DNA of 32,500 nucleotides from Symbiodinium natans (Eukaryota > Sar > Dinophyceae > Suessiales > Symbiodiniaceae). Below are positions 8,517 through 17,001 of this stretch, one piece after another (positions within the stretch are counted from its first letter, which is position 1; the number at the start of each line of letters is the position of its first letter). The stretch is from positions 135,001 through 167,500 of the forward strand of contig CAJNDS010002116.1 of NCBI GenBank assembly GCA_905221605.1, in the 5' to 3' direction. Made by a program: the position numbers and the translations under genes. The notes beneath the pieces were generated by a model. The model made no database searches and was not told the DNA's origin. It was given only the letters and a program-made list of their open reading frames with translations.

Positions 8517-8620
8517 ACCTTCTCAATGCTATAAACCCCGACCCTAAATCCTGAACCTCATAGACCCCAAACCCTCACCCGTGAACCGAAACGCTTGACC
8601 CTGAACCCTAACTAACTAGA
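8517..8620 (-). repeat. Decayed CCCTAAA tract
   Basis: CCCTAAAT, CCTGAAC, CCCCAAA and CCCTGAA steps spread over about 100 bp. Confidence 0.75.
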
Positions 8621-8745
8621 CCCTACTTGGATGTTCATAGATGATACTCGTACCCAGGGTTTTCAGCACCCTGAGGTAGGCGATAACTCTTGCCTCTTGC
8701 CACGATGCTGATAACCCTACTGCAAGCTACCCTTGTACCTCCAGT

Positions 8746-8838
8746 ACACCCTAAACCCTGAACCCTGCACCCCCCCCCCCCCCCCCCCCACCCCCTAACC
8801 CTAAACCCAAACCCTAAACCCAAAACCCAAAACCCTGA
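8746..8838 (-). repeat. CCCTAAA tract split by poly-C (C20)
   Basis: Three CCCTAAA-like units, then C20 at 8770-8789, then CCCTAAC and CCCAAAA units. The homopolymer lies inside the telomeric tract. Confidence 0.92.
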
Positions 8839-8967
8839 ACCACAAGACCCCGAAGCCCTTTCCACCCAATCCGATGAAGGTCCGAGTGGCTTGAGGCGCT
8901 CTTTCCCGAGGACGCAGACACCTGTTCACGACGAATTCCGGGGAAGGGGTGGGGGGGGGGGCAGGAA

Positions 8968-9085
8968 GGGTTAGGGTTTGGGGCTTTGGGTTTAGAGGGT
9001 TTATAGGGTTTGTAGGGCTTTAAGGGTTTACAGGGTTTACAGGGATTAGGGTTTACGGGTTGGGGTTTGGGGCTAGGGTTTATGG
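8968..9085 (+). repeat. TTTAGGG tract with TTTATAGGG/TTTACAGGG forms
   Basis: Mixed 7-bp and 9-bp steps (TTTATAGGG, TTTGTAGGG, TTTACAGGG). Preceded by a G11 run at about 8950. Confidence 0.88.
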
Positions 9086-9259
9086 GATTAGCGTTGAAGC
9101 GCAGCACCTGTACCTGTCTGTCTAGCTGTAGAGGGTCTGCTTCTTCTCTGCTGCTTTGAGGCTAAAATAACAGCCTTGAGCATTCACTTTTAACACACTT
9201 GGTAGCAACAAGTTAGGTGCCAGCCATGGGCAGTCTGGAAGAGTCTGCCACCCAGACAC

Positions 9260-9365
9260 CCCCAAACCCTAAGCCCTACAAACCCTGACCCCCCAAACCC
9301 TAAAACCTAAACCCTAAACCCTAAACCCTAAACCCTAAGCCCTAAGCCCTAAACCCTAAACCCTA
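9260..9365 (-). repeat. CCCTAAA telomeric tract
   Basis: Fourteen units, clean at 9308-9365 with two CCCTAAG. Confidence 0.95.
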
Positions 9366-9425
9366 CATCAAGCCCTACAGCCCTCCAGTCTGCAGCTACA
9401 CAATTCTTCCCCCGCGTCTTCTGAG
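9361..9425. repeat. Island-edge duplication, copy 2
   Basis: Counterpart of 8308-8375, diverged, with small gaps. Confidence 0.7.
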
Positions 9426-9452
9426 GTTCGGCACCGTAAGACGCTACTAAGA

Positions 9453-9541
9453 TCCCAAAGCCCGAAACCCAAAACCCGAAACCCTAAACCCGAAACCCGA
9501 AACCCGAAACCCCAAACCCGAAACCCTAAACCCTAAACCCT
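9453..9541 (-). repeat. CCCGAAA/CCCTAAA tract
   Basis: CCCGAAA predominates in the left two thirds and CCCTAAA at the right end. Confidence 0.94.
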
Positions 9542-9639
9542 TTGCTAAGCAGGCAGGAAGGCACGGAGCGGCTGGACACGGAAAAGCTGCTGGGCGTGGC
9601 TGCTTCTGTAGACCTGGATAACTTACGTACTAGTTCTTG

Positions 9640-9747
9640 GTAGGGTTTAGGGTTTAGGGTTTAGGGTTCAGGGTTTAGGGTTTAGTGTTTAGGGTTTAGG
9701 GTTTAGGGTTTAGGGTTGAGGGTTTAGGGTTTAGGGTTTAGGATTCA
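9640..9747 (+). repeat. TTTAGGG telomeric array
   Basis: Fifteen units with single TTCAGGG, TTTAGTG and TTGAGGG variants. Confidence 0.96.
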
Positions 9748-9843
9748 GGCCCCCCATCCTACCCTCGCGTGTTGGACTGGGAAGCACCCTTTCCTCTTTT
9801 GTTTGCCCCTCGCTCTCCCCACCACCCCGCGGGCCCGGCCCGG

Positions 9844-9944
9844 TAGGGTTTAGGGTTTAGGGTTTAGGGTTTAGGGTTTAGGGTTTAGGGTTTAGGGTTT
9901 AGGGTTTAGGGTTTAGGGTTTAGGGTTTAGGGTTTAGGGTTTAG
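9844..9944 (+). repeat. TTTAGGG telomeric array
   Basis: Fourteen consecutive perfect units; both borders are abrupt (CCCGGTAGGG at left, TTTAGCAATG at right). Confidence 0.97.
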
Positions 9945-10320
9945 CAATGATGCGAGCTTCGTTCGGACCCTCAACCCATACATGAAACTCACGACAGCAC
10001 AGGCTGCAGCTCGAGCAAGCAGCTCAGTGCAGCGCCAGGTTGTGGTTAGTGGGAAAGGCCTTTCAGGGTCTGGGGTTCAGGGTTGCTGAGGGCCTCTTAG
10101 GTGAAGCTTAGCTTGGCTCTTGCTGGTGGCTTGGGTCGGCGGTCTGAGTTGGAGGCTCCTAAATTCACCTGCAGCCGGTGTGGGGTTGAGTGTTCAGGGT
10201 GCAGGTTCTAAGTTTGGGGGGTTTATAGCGGATTCGGGCGTTTAGAGTTTTAGGCATCTCGGGCCAGAAGCATTTACAGTTTAAGGTGAGGCTGAGCCAC
10301 AAGGAGTTCACGTGAGCCTG
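9945..10320. other. Unique island with faint telomeric decay
   Basis: 376 bases. TCAGGGTCTGGGGTTCAGGG at about 10067 and similar bits at 10190-10260 suggest a very old tract. No open frame of 60 codons. Confidence 0.5.
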
Positions 10321-10441
10321 GGGTCTAGGGTTTGGGGGGTAAGGTTTAGGGGGTTAGGTTTCACGCGAAACCCTAAACCCTAAACCTTAAACCCTAAACC
10401 CTCAAACCTAAACCCCAGCCTACACCCTATACCCTAAACCC
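10321..10441. repeat. Head-to-head telomeric junction
   Basis: TTTAGGG-orientation block (10321-10360) meets a CCCTAAA block (10367-10441) across about six bases (TTCACGCG region). Fusion-like polarity. The right block has CCCTATA and CCCTCAAA variants. Confidence 0.88.
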
Positions 10442-10553
10442 TTTGCAGGGCGCAAACTGCTGCAGAGACCAATCAAGTCCCCGGCGGAGTTGTCATGGAC
10501 CTCTGTTGAAGATTTCGAGACTTGGTTGGGGATGCTGAGGACTTGCTGGGAGC

Positions 10554-10619
10554 GTTTAGGGCTTAGGGTTTAGGGCCTAGGGTTTAGGGTTTAGGGTTTA
10601 GGGCTTAGGGTTTAGGGTG
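10554..10619 (+). repeat. TTTAGGG telomeric tract
   Basis: Nine units with CTTAGGG and CCTAGGG variants. Confidence 0.95.
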
Positions 10620-10765
10620 GGAGGGGGGCGGCTACGCGAAAGGGTGTAGGGGTTGAGTTGAGGAACCTCTCTTCAGGGTCCTGCCCTCCAGCTGTTCACC
10701 TGTCAGGCCACCTAAGCCCTGGATGTTGCAACCGCCAACGTTCCCGGGCCACTTTGCACCTATAA

Positions 10766-10824
10766 GCCCTAAACCCTAAACCCTAAACCCTAAACCCTAA
10801 ACCCTAAACCCTAAACCCTAAACC
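10766..10824 (-). repeat. CCCTAAA telomeric tract
   Basis: Eight near-perfect units. Confidence 0.96.
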
Positions 10825-10917
10825 AGATGGCTTTAAAGCATCCTGTGGCCCGGTTGAAACATCATCTTCCAAGAAGGCGGGAAAGGAGGGCTAGGGGGCT
10901 GTACCCCCGCGCAAGTC

Positions 10918-11033
10918 CTGAAACCCTGTAGGCCCCAACCCCCCCAAACTCCTGAACCTGAAGCCCCAAACCCGAAAACCTTCAACCCGAAGCCCTAAAC
11001 CCTGAGCCCTGAACCCTAAACCCTGAACCCGGC
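10918..11033 (-). repeat. Decayed CCCTAAA/CCCTGAA tract
   Basis: CCCCAAA, CCTGAAC, CCCGAAA, CCCTGAG and CCCTGAA steps over about 115 bp. Confidence 0.78.
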
Positions 11034-11284
11034 TTTGCGGAATGCAAGAAGGGCTTCAGGGCGCGCAACTCAAAAAGCAAAACTGCGAGGACTCCAAGAC
11101 TACACCCGGACCAGTTGGACGTGCCATCGCTTCGTCGTGTGATGATGTCTGGGCGTGGGAAGGTGGTTCAGGCGGAATTGTGTTTGGGCCGGTGGCTCGT
11201 ATGGACTCTGGTGTTGGCGGCCAGGTATGCCGAGACACCGCGAAGGCTTCTCGACCTGGGCCAGCCGTCTGGACACCCTTCAAA

Positions 11285-11348
11285 CCCTTTAGGTTTTCGG
11301 GGGGTTTGGGGTTTGGGGTTTTAGGGTTTAGGGTTGAGGGTTTAGGGT
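11285..11348 (+). repeat. TTTGGGG/TTTAGGG tract
   Basis: Eight irregular units between two unique segments; a 147-codon forward open frame (11042-11485) reads straight through it and is not taken as a gene. Confidence 0.88.
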
Positions 11349-11707
11349 CCCTTCAAAAACTGAAAGCCCTGAAAGTGCAACGTGACCCTGAGCATGTGGG
11401 CGTTTCGAGAGATCCGACCTCGTACCCCTTCTTTCAATACACTCCGAATATGGCCATCCTGTATTCCCGAAGGGATTCTTTCTGAAGCGTCCCCAAACCG
11501 AAGGGCCCCCATAAACCCTTCAAGGTCCAGAGCTTAGGGGTTTAAATCTTGAAGCATGGATATGGGGAGCTTCCGAAAATAGGGGGGGGGCCCCGGGCCC
11601 CCCAAAGGATCCCGTTATGATAAACCCTAAACCCGTAATTTCGGAAACCCCCATCTGTGAGCTGCAAGCGACACTCTTGAACCAAAGGGCTGTCCTCCCT
11701 TCCCCTC
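11349..11707. other. Unique island with a GC palindrome
   Basis: 359 bases. At about 11582-11603 G10 is followed by CCCCGGG and C6, a GC-only hairpin resembling a unit of the 16-bp minisatellite at 18-19 kb. A CCCTAAACCCG remnant lies at about 11625. Confidence 0.55.
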
Positions 11708-12060
11708 GGGTTTAGGGTTGGGGTTCAGGGTTTATAGGGTGTATAGGGTTTATAGGGTTTTTAGGGTATGTAAGGTTTATAGGGTTTATAGGGTTTATAT
11801 GGTTTATAGGGTTTATAGGGTTTACAGGGTTTATAGGGTTTATAGGGTTTATAGGGTCTATAGGGTTTATGGGGTTCGTGGGGTTTATAGGGTTTATAGG
11901 GTTTATAGGGTTTATAGGGTTTATGGGGTTTATAGGGTTTATAGGGTTTATAGGGTTTATAGGGTTTATAGGGTTTATAGGATTCATAAGGTTTATAAGG
12001 TTTATAGGGTTTATAGGGTTTATAGGGTTTATAAGGTTTGTCGGGTTTATAGGGTTTAGG
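11708..12060 (+). repeat. 9-bp TTTATAGGG satellite
   Basis: Some 37 copies of TTTATAGGG (variants TTTACAGGG, TTTATGGGG, TTCGTGGGG). It is TTTAGGG with an extra TA. Because the period is a multiple of three, frames on both strands stay open and give three-residue peptide repeats (VYR, GFI, INP, YKP); these are not proteins. Confidence 0.97.
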
Positions 12061-12084
12061 GCCACCTGTACCCACAGGCTTAGG

Positions 12085-12160
12085 GCTTCAGATGTGGGGT
12101 TTAGGGTTCAGGGTTCCAAGTTTTGGACTTAGGGTTTAGGGATGTTGGGTTCAGGGTACA
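12085..12160 (+). repeat. Decayed TTTAGGG tract
   Basis: TTTAGGG, TTCAGGG and TTGGGTTCAGGG steps. Confidence 0.8.
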
Positions 12161-12246
12161 GGAAAACACAGGGCCATAAGCCCGAAGCACTCAGGGCCGG
12201 GCATCATAGCGTCCAGGAACCTCCTCGAAATCCTCCGGGCGCATCT

Positions 12247-12478
12247 CGGTTTAGGGGTTTAAAGGGTTTAGGGTATAGGGTTAAAAGGGTTCAAAGGGTT
12301 TACGGGGCTTAGATGGTTTCTAGGGTTTCTAGGGCTTATGGGGCTTCTAGGGTTTATAAGGCTTGTAGGGTTTACAGGGTTTATAGGGTTTATATGGTTC
12401 ATAGGGTTTGTGGGGTTTACAGGGTTTCCAGGGTCTACATATTTGTATGCGCATGTAGGGCTTAAAGGGCTTATCGGC
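12247..12478 (+). repeat. Decayed 9-bp TTTATAGGG tract
   Basis: A second, much more diverged stretch of the 9-bp form (TTTCTAGGG, CTTATGGGG, TTTACAGGG), about 190 bp from the clean array. Probably an older relative of it. Confidence 0.85.
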
Positions 12479-12537
12479 TTTGTAGGTTCGGCTTTGCTAT
12501 GCTGAAGTACCGTGGCTCTGGCGTAAACTCTGCCGGC

Positions 12538-12559
12538 CCCCTAAACCCTAAACCCTAAA
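12538..12559 (-). repeat. Short CCCTAAA tract
   Basis: Three perfect units. Confidence 0.93.
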
Positions 12560-12631
12560 GTGACAGACAGGTGGTCTCACAAACCGTCCAAAATCCCAGA
12601 TCGCGATGCTCGGAGGCGGAAACTTTTGGTG

Positions 12632-12685
12632 TCCTAAACCCTGGACCCTAAACCCTAAACCCTAAACCCTAAACCCTAAACCCTG
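12632..12685 (-). repeat. CCCTAAA telomeric tract
   Basis: Seven units, the second CCCTGGA. Confidence 0.95.
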
Positions 12686-13025
12686 AGGCTTTGGCTGCAA
12701 CAGCTGGGTTTATGGTTTTAGGGGCTTAGTATTAAAGGGCACCCCTTATGTACCCCTTATGTACCCCATACAACTTCAGGGGCCCATACAGGCCCATACA
12801 TCAGAACCCTTTAAAGGAGCTAAGGGACCCTATTAAGGGCCCATGAAACTACCCTTAGATTGTTTCAGGGTTGCGGTCCCTAACCCCCAAACCCTACACC
12901 TCCAAATGGAACCCTGAAGCCCTGAGCAGCCCTGTGAAATCGGATCCGACGCCTTATCTCTCTCCGCACAGCCAGACACACCAAGCACCTTGGCTACTAC
13001 TGTCAAGCCACTGGTATCCCCAAAC
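12686..13025. other. Unique island with 11-bp tandem repeats
   Basis: 340 bases. CCCCTTATGTA occurs twice in tandem at about 12743-12764, and GGCCCATACA twice at about 12781-12800. No recognised gene. Confidence 0.6.
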
Positions 13026-13093
13026 AACCCTAAACCCTAAACCCTAAACCCTAAACCCGAAACCCTAAACCCTAAACCCTAAACCCGAAACCC
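13026..13093 (-). repeat. CCCTAAA/CCCGAAA tract
   Basis: Ten units, three of them CCCGAAA. Confidence 0.95.
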
Positions 13094-13180
13094 TTCCTGT
13101 CCTACTTGTCCAAAGAAGGCTAACTGCTACTGACTTAATCAAGTAGGGCTTGGGTGCTCAAAGTGCGAATCTTTGGGATA

Positions 13181-13216
13181 ATATATACACATATATATAT
13201 ATGTATATATATATAG
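13181..13216. repeat. TA-rich microsatellite
   Basis: (TA)n interrupted by CACA and TGTA, about 36 bp. Confidence 0.93.
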
Positions 13217-13338
13217 GAGCTTGCGACGCAGAAGTGCGAGAAAAGTTGTGGAAGGCTGCTTGCTCGCCCGCTCAGGGTTTTTTCGAGTTCAGGGTAAAGG
13301 GCCTCGGGGGCTGATGCGTCCAGATGTTCGGCTTCTGA

Positions 13339-13480
13339 GAGTTTAGGGTTAGGGTTTCTAGGGGTTTAGGGTTTGGGGTTTGGGGTTTGGGGTTTAGGGT
13401 TTAGGGTTTAGGGTTTAGGGTTCAAGGTTTAGGGTTTAGGGTTTAGGGTTTAGGGTTTAGGGTTTAGGGTTTAGGGTTTA
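13339..13480 (+). repeat. TTTAGGG telomeric array
   Basis: About twenty units with a TTTGGGG cluster near the left and one TTCAAGG. Confidence 0.96.
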
Positions 13481-13493
13481 CCCACCCCTTGCT

Positions 13494-13523
13494 CATACCC
13501 CTGAAGCGAAACCACGGGGTATG
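13494..13523. other. Hairpin CATACCCC/GGGGTATG
   Basis: A perfect 8-bp inverted repeat, 14-base loop. ACGGGGTATGG recurs directly at about 13555. Confidence 0.5.
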
Positions 13524-13651
13524 GTAAAAGCTTTCTATTCTGCTTCTTTTGGATACGGGGTATGGGTTTGGGGTAGGTTGAATTATTATTTGATCAATTC
13601 CCCGAACCTCGGTGCTCAAAAGGGCATATCACTCACTTGCGATTGCCAAGG

Positions 13652-13703
13652 TGGGTTTGGGGTTTAGGGTTTAGGGTTTTGGGTTTGGGGTTTAGGGTTT
13701 AAG
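13652..13703 (+). repeat. TTTAGGG/TTTGGGG tract
   Basis: Seven units. Confidence 0.93.
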
Positions 13704-13836
13704 GCTGCGACTGCAAATTTTCTTACTTGCAAGCTCGGGACTGCCTCCCACTCGGGATAAGTTGCTGACTCCCATGCGACTAAACACAAAACTTCCAACA
13801 ACCAGACACACCTACGAGAATTCTTTGGCCTCAGGG

Positions 13837-13910
13837 CCCCAAACCCTAAACCCTAAACCCTTAACCCTTAAACCCTATAGACCCTAAGGTTTAGGGTTTT
13901 GGGTTTAGGG
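13837..13910. repeat. Tail-to-tail telomeric switch
   Basis: CCCTAAA units (13837-13887) turn directly into TTTAGGG units (13888-13910) with no spacer: ACCCTAAGGTTTAGGG. The polarity is opposite to a telomere fusion. Confidence 0.9.
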
Positions 13911-14067
13911 CAGCCCCTTAACCCCAGGCTTCTTAGGGCTTTTGGCGCTTGGGCCTTGGGGTTTTGTGCTTTAGGGTCTTTTGGCTACGAGTGGTCTCAC
14001 CGCTGACAAGAATAAGGGCACTGGCGAAGACGTCCCAAAATGCAGCGTGTGCACACAAGTTATACCG

Positions 14068-14251
14068 TAAACCCTAAACCCTAAACCCTGCACCCCCAAC
14101 CCTAACAAAACCCAAGACCCAAAACCCCAAACCTAAACCCAAAACCCCAATCCCCACACCCCAAACCCCAAACCCCAAACCCCAAACCCCAAACCCCAAA
14201 CCGCAAACCCCGAACCCCGAACCCCGAACCCTGAACCCAAACCCGAAACCC
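14068..14251 (-). repeat. CCCCAAA/CCCCGAA variant array
   Basis: Three CCCTAAA units, then about eight CCCCAAA, then CCCCGAA and CCCGAAA units. A gradient of variants in one orientation. Confidence 0.95.
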
Positions 14252-14352
14252 TAAATTTGGCTCGCAGGCTGTGGGGGACTTGGGGACCCCCCGGGCTTCG
14301 TGTGCAGAGGGTTGCAGCCAAAGCACGCTCAGTGCCTTCATAGCAGAAGCCT

Positions 14353-14391
14353 CGGGTTTAGGGTTTAGGGTTTAGGGTTTAGGGTTTAGGG
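14353..14391 (+). repeat. TTTAGGG telomeric tract
   Basis: Five units. Confidence 0.95.
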
Positions 14392-14445
14392 CTAGAGACT
14401 CCACGCGAGACCCCAGTCCCACAAGAAACCTCAAGGGCCGGACCG

Positions 14446-14522
14446 TTCAAGGCGCACGCATCTCCGCGTCCAGGGCGCACACAGCAAATCACGGTCTTTC
14501 CCGCGTCCAGGCCGCACACACG
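14446..14522 (-). repeat. 20-bp GCGTGCACCTTGGA family, reverse copies
   Basis: Three copies on the complementary strand, at about 14446-14461, 14464-14483 and 14500-14522. Read in reverse they give GTGCGCCTTGAA, GTGTGCGCCCTGGACGCGG and a similar unit. Confidence 0.7.
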
Positions 14523-14610
14523 TCTTGTTTTCATTGGTTTTTACCACGTATTTCGAAGCTTTCGGATTCCGGAAACTTCCAAATGGGTGGCTGCCCAGGG
14601 CTTTCAGAGC

Positions 14611-14680
14611 GCGTGCAGCCTGGAAGTGCCGCGTGCAGCTTGGAAGTGCCGGGAAGTGCCGCGTGCAGCTTGGAAGTGGC
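14611..14680 (+). repeat. 20-bp GCGTGCAGCTTGGA family, forward copies
   Basis: Units at 14611-14630, 14631-14650 and 14661-14680, with a 10-bp partial unit between. The pattern is GCGTGCAGCYTGGAAGTGCC. Confidence 0.9.
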
Positions 14681-14712
14681 ACCCAGCCACTTAGGGTTAA
14701 TTTCAAGGATCT

Positions 14713-14749
14713 TGGCACCCAAACGAGCCCCAGGCTCGTTTGGGTGCCA
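14713..14749. other. Perfect 17-bp hairpin
   Basis: TGGCACCCAAACGAGCC and its exact complement are separated by only CCA. This is one of the strongest short hairpins in the window. No T-run follows. Confidence 0.85.
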
Positions 14750-14756
14750 CGAGTCG

Positions 14757-15330
14757 GGTTTAGGGCTTAGGGCTTAGGGTTTAGGGTTTAGGGGTTTAGG
14801 GGTTTAGGGGATTTTAGGGTTTAGGGTTTAGGGTTTAGGGTTTAGGGGGTTTTAGGGTTTAGGGTTAGGCTTTAGGGTTTAGGGTCTAAGGGGGTTTTAG
14901 GGTTTAGGGTTTAGGGTTTGGGGGGGTTTAGGGGTTAGGCTTATGGTTAGGGCTTAGGGTTTAGGGTTTAGGGTTTAGGGTTTAGGGTTTAGGGTTTAGG
15001 GTTTAGGGTTTAGGATTTAGGGCTTAGGGTTTAGGGGGTTTAGGGGGTTTAGGGGGTTTTAGGGTTTAGGGCTTCGGGTTTAGGGGTTTAGGGTTTAGGG
15101 GGTTTTAGGGTTTAGGGTTTAGGGGGTTTTAGGGTTTAGGGTTTAGAGAGTTTTAGGGTTTAGGGTTTGGGGTTTGGGGGGTTTTAGGTTTTAGGGTTTA
15201 GGGTTTACGGTTTACGGTTTAGGGGGTTTTAGGGTTTAGGGTTCAGGGGGTTTTAGGGTTTAGGGTTTTGGGTTAGGGGTTAGGGTTTAGGGTTTTGGGT
15301 TTGGGGTTTAGGGTTTAGGGTTTTGGGTTG
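14757..15330 (+). repeat. 570-bp TTTAGGG array with 24-bp higher-order unit
   Basis: The longest telomeric array here. Clean TTTAGGG alternates with G5-T4 steps. From about 15040 a 24-bp unit (GGGGGTTTTAGGG then TTTAGGG and TTTA) recurs at least six times with small changes. Confidence 0.97.
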
Positions 15331-15450
15331 GGTGGCACAGGTCGGAGAGGGCTTTGAGGGGTTTTAAGGCTTGGGCCTTAGGGTTAAGGGTTTACGGTTG
15401 AGGCTTCAGGGTACAAGAACACTCGGCCCTGCGCAGGTCCCCAACGTTGC

Positions 15451-15517
15451 GCGTGCACCTTGGACACAGACGGCGCGTGCACCTTGGAAGCGCGCGCGCG
15501 TGCACCTTGGAAGTGGC
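15451..15517 (+). repeat. 20-bp GCGTGCACCTTGGA family, distal copies
   Basis: Units at about 15451-15470, 15475-15494 and 15498-15517. Like the proximal group, the last unit is followed by GGCRCCCA and soon by AGGGTTAA, so the two clusters are copies of one longer segment. Confidence 0.85.
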
Positions 15518-15576
15518 GCCCACCTCAAGGGTTTAGGGTTAACCCAAGATGCTGCTTCGGGTTCAGGGTTCCGATT

Positions 15577-15648
15577 CTAGGTTTAGGGTTTATATAGGGT
15601 CTAGGGTTTAGGGTTTAGGGTTTAGGGTTTAGGGTTGAGGGTCTAGGG
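15577..15648 (+). repeat. TTTAGGG telomeric tract
   Basis: Nine units including TTTATATAGGG and TCTAGGG. Confidence 0.94.
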
Positions 15649-15773
15649 GCGTAACTCGGCTTGCTTTGTACAGAGTCCGATGGGCCACTGGAAAGTTAGT
15701 CAGTCTTTGGGATTCGGCCGGGGATATACCCTACTCAACTATTGAAACCAGGTCTTGAAACTTTCGCCTTCCT

Positions 15774-15893
15774 ACCCTAAACCCTAAACCCTCAACCCTA
15801 AACCCTAAACCCCAAACCCCAAACCCTAAACCCTAAACACTAAACCCTAAACCCTAAACCCTAAACCCTAAACCTAAACCCCAAACCCGAACT
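15774..15893 (-). repeat. CCCTAAA telomeric array
   Basis: Seventeen units with CCCCAAA, CCCTCAA and CACTAAA variants. Confidence 0.96.
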
Positions 15894-15968
15894 CAACCCG
15901 AAGCCCTCACCAACCAAGTTTAGGGTTCGGCCTCCAAAGGTTTCCGAGGTTCTCATCTTCAGAAAGCA

Positions 15969-16024
15969 TCCTAAACCCTAAACCCTAAACCCTAAACCCT
16001 AAACCCTAAACCCTAAACCCTAAA
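15969..16024 (-). repeat. CCCTAAA telomeric tract
   Basis: Eight perfect units. Confidence 0.97.
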
Positions 16025-16084
16025 TTCCTGAAATCCGAAACCTTGAGCCTTTCAAACCCTAAGGCCCTAGGCCCTTCCGGTGAT

Positions 16085-16210
16085 GAGGGCTTCAGGGTTT
16101 AAGGGTTGAAGGGCTTAGTGGTTTAGGCTTGAGGGTTATAGGGTATAGGGTTTAGGGTTTAAGGTTTAGGGTTATGGGTTTAGGGTTTAGGGTTTTAGGA
16201 TTGAAGGGCT
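16085..16210 (+). repeat. Decayed TTTAGGG tract
   Basis: TTTAAGGG, TTGAAGGG, TTATAGGG and TTTAGGG steps. Confidence 0.82.
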
Positions 16211-16387
16211 TAAGCGTTTTGGGGTTTAAGGGCTTAGGGATTCAAGGGCTCAAGGGAAGGGTTTAAGCGTGAAGGCTGCAGGGGTCCTAAGTCGACTCGT
16301 TTAGGGCGGCTTGAACTTTTAAATGGACTTCGCAGAAGGAGTCTTGTTTTTACGGGTATGATGATTAGAATTAGTATTCAAATCTTC

Positions 16388-16447
16388 TTAGTATTCATAT
16401 CTATGTGATCATTAGTATTAGTATTCATATCTGTATGAGTATTGCTA
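16388..16447 (+). repeat. 30-bp tandem duplication
   Basis: Two copies beginning TTAGTATTCATATCT at 16388 and 16418, within an AT-rich stretch. Confidence 0.85.
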
Positions 16448-16536
16448 TTATGTATGATTGCGCACTGCAGGGTTGAGGGCTTGGGGCCTTAGGCTTTTGA
16501 ACCCTCAGCCCCAAACCAACCCCCTAACACCAACAG

Positions 16537-16730
16537 GGGATCCGAAATATGGGCCCTTGCTTTGGGTCCCTTGATATATGACCCCTTACACATTATATAT
16601 ATATATATATATGTATAGATATAGATATAGATATAGATATAGACATATGTAGACATAGATATAGATATAGATATAGATATAGATATAGATATAGATATTA
16701 GATACAGTAAGGGCCCATACTTCGGATCCC
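16537..16730. mobile_element. MITE-like element with microsatellite core
   Basis: Terminal inverted repeats of 22 bp at 16537-16558 and 16709-16730 begin GGGATCCGAA and end GGGCCCTT, differing at one position. The 194-bp element encloses (TA)n at about 16592-16612 and about fifteen ATAGAT hexamers up to 16697. No coding content. No clear target duplication. Microsatellites commonly grow inside MITEs, so a transposon origin is reasonable; a chance palindrome of this quality is unlikely. Confidence 0.75.
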
Positions 16731-16892
16731 TAGAAACAAGGGTGAGGGACCACACTAAGGGCCCCCCGTGGTTCAGACCAAAGAACCAATGAAGTCCTAG
16801 ATTCCTTAATAAGCACGGAACCTCTCCCCCCTCAAGGCCCTCAGGCCCCAAACCCCAAAAGAATGCAGCTCCGAGACCCCAAGCCCGGGAGT

Positions 16893-17001
16893 AGGGTTTA
16901 GGGTTCAGGGTTCAGGGTTCAGGGTTCAGGGTTCAGGGTTCAGGGTTCAGGGTTCAGGGTTCAGGGTTCAGGGTTTAGGGTTTAGGGTTTAGGGTTTAGG
17001 G
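16893..17001 (+). repeat. GGGTTCA x10 block in TTTAGGG tract
   Basis: Ten exact GGGTTCA units (16901-16970) followed by four TTTAGGG units. The variant block is completely homogeneous. Confidence 0.97.

Noticed and set aside
11042-11485. 147-codon forward frame
   Set aside because: It reads through a TTTGGGG tract in the middle, is overlapped by reverse and forward alternatives, and shows no known domain.
11712-12132. Four open frames with VYR, GFI, INP and YKP repeats
   Set aside because: The 9-bp period keeps all frames open; the peptides mirror the satellite.
16489-16851. 120-codon reverse frame
   Set aside because: About a third of it is the ATAGAT/TA microsatellite inside the inverted-repeat element.
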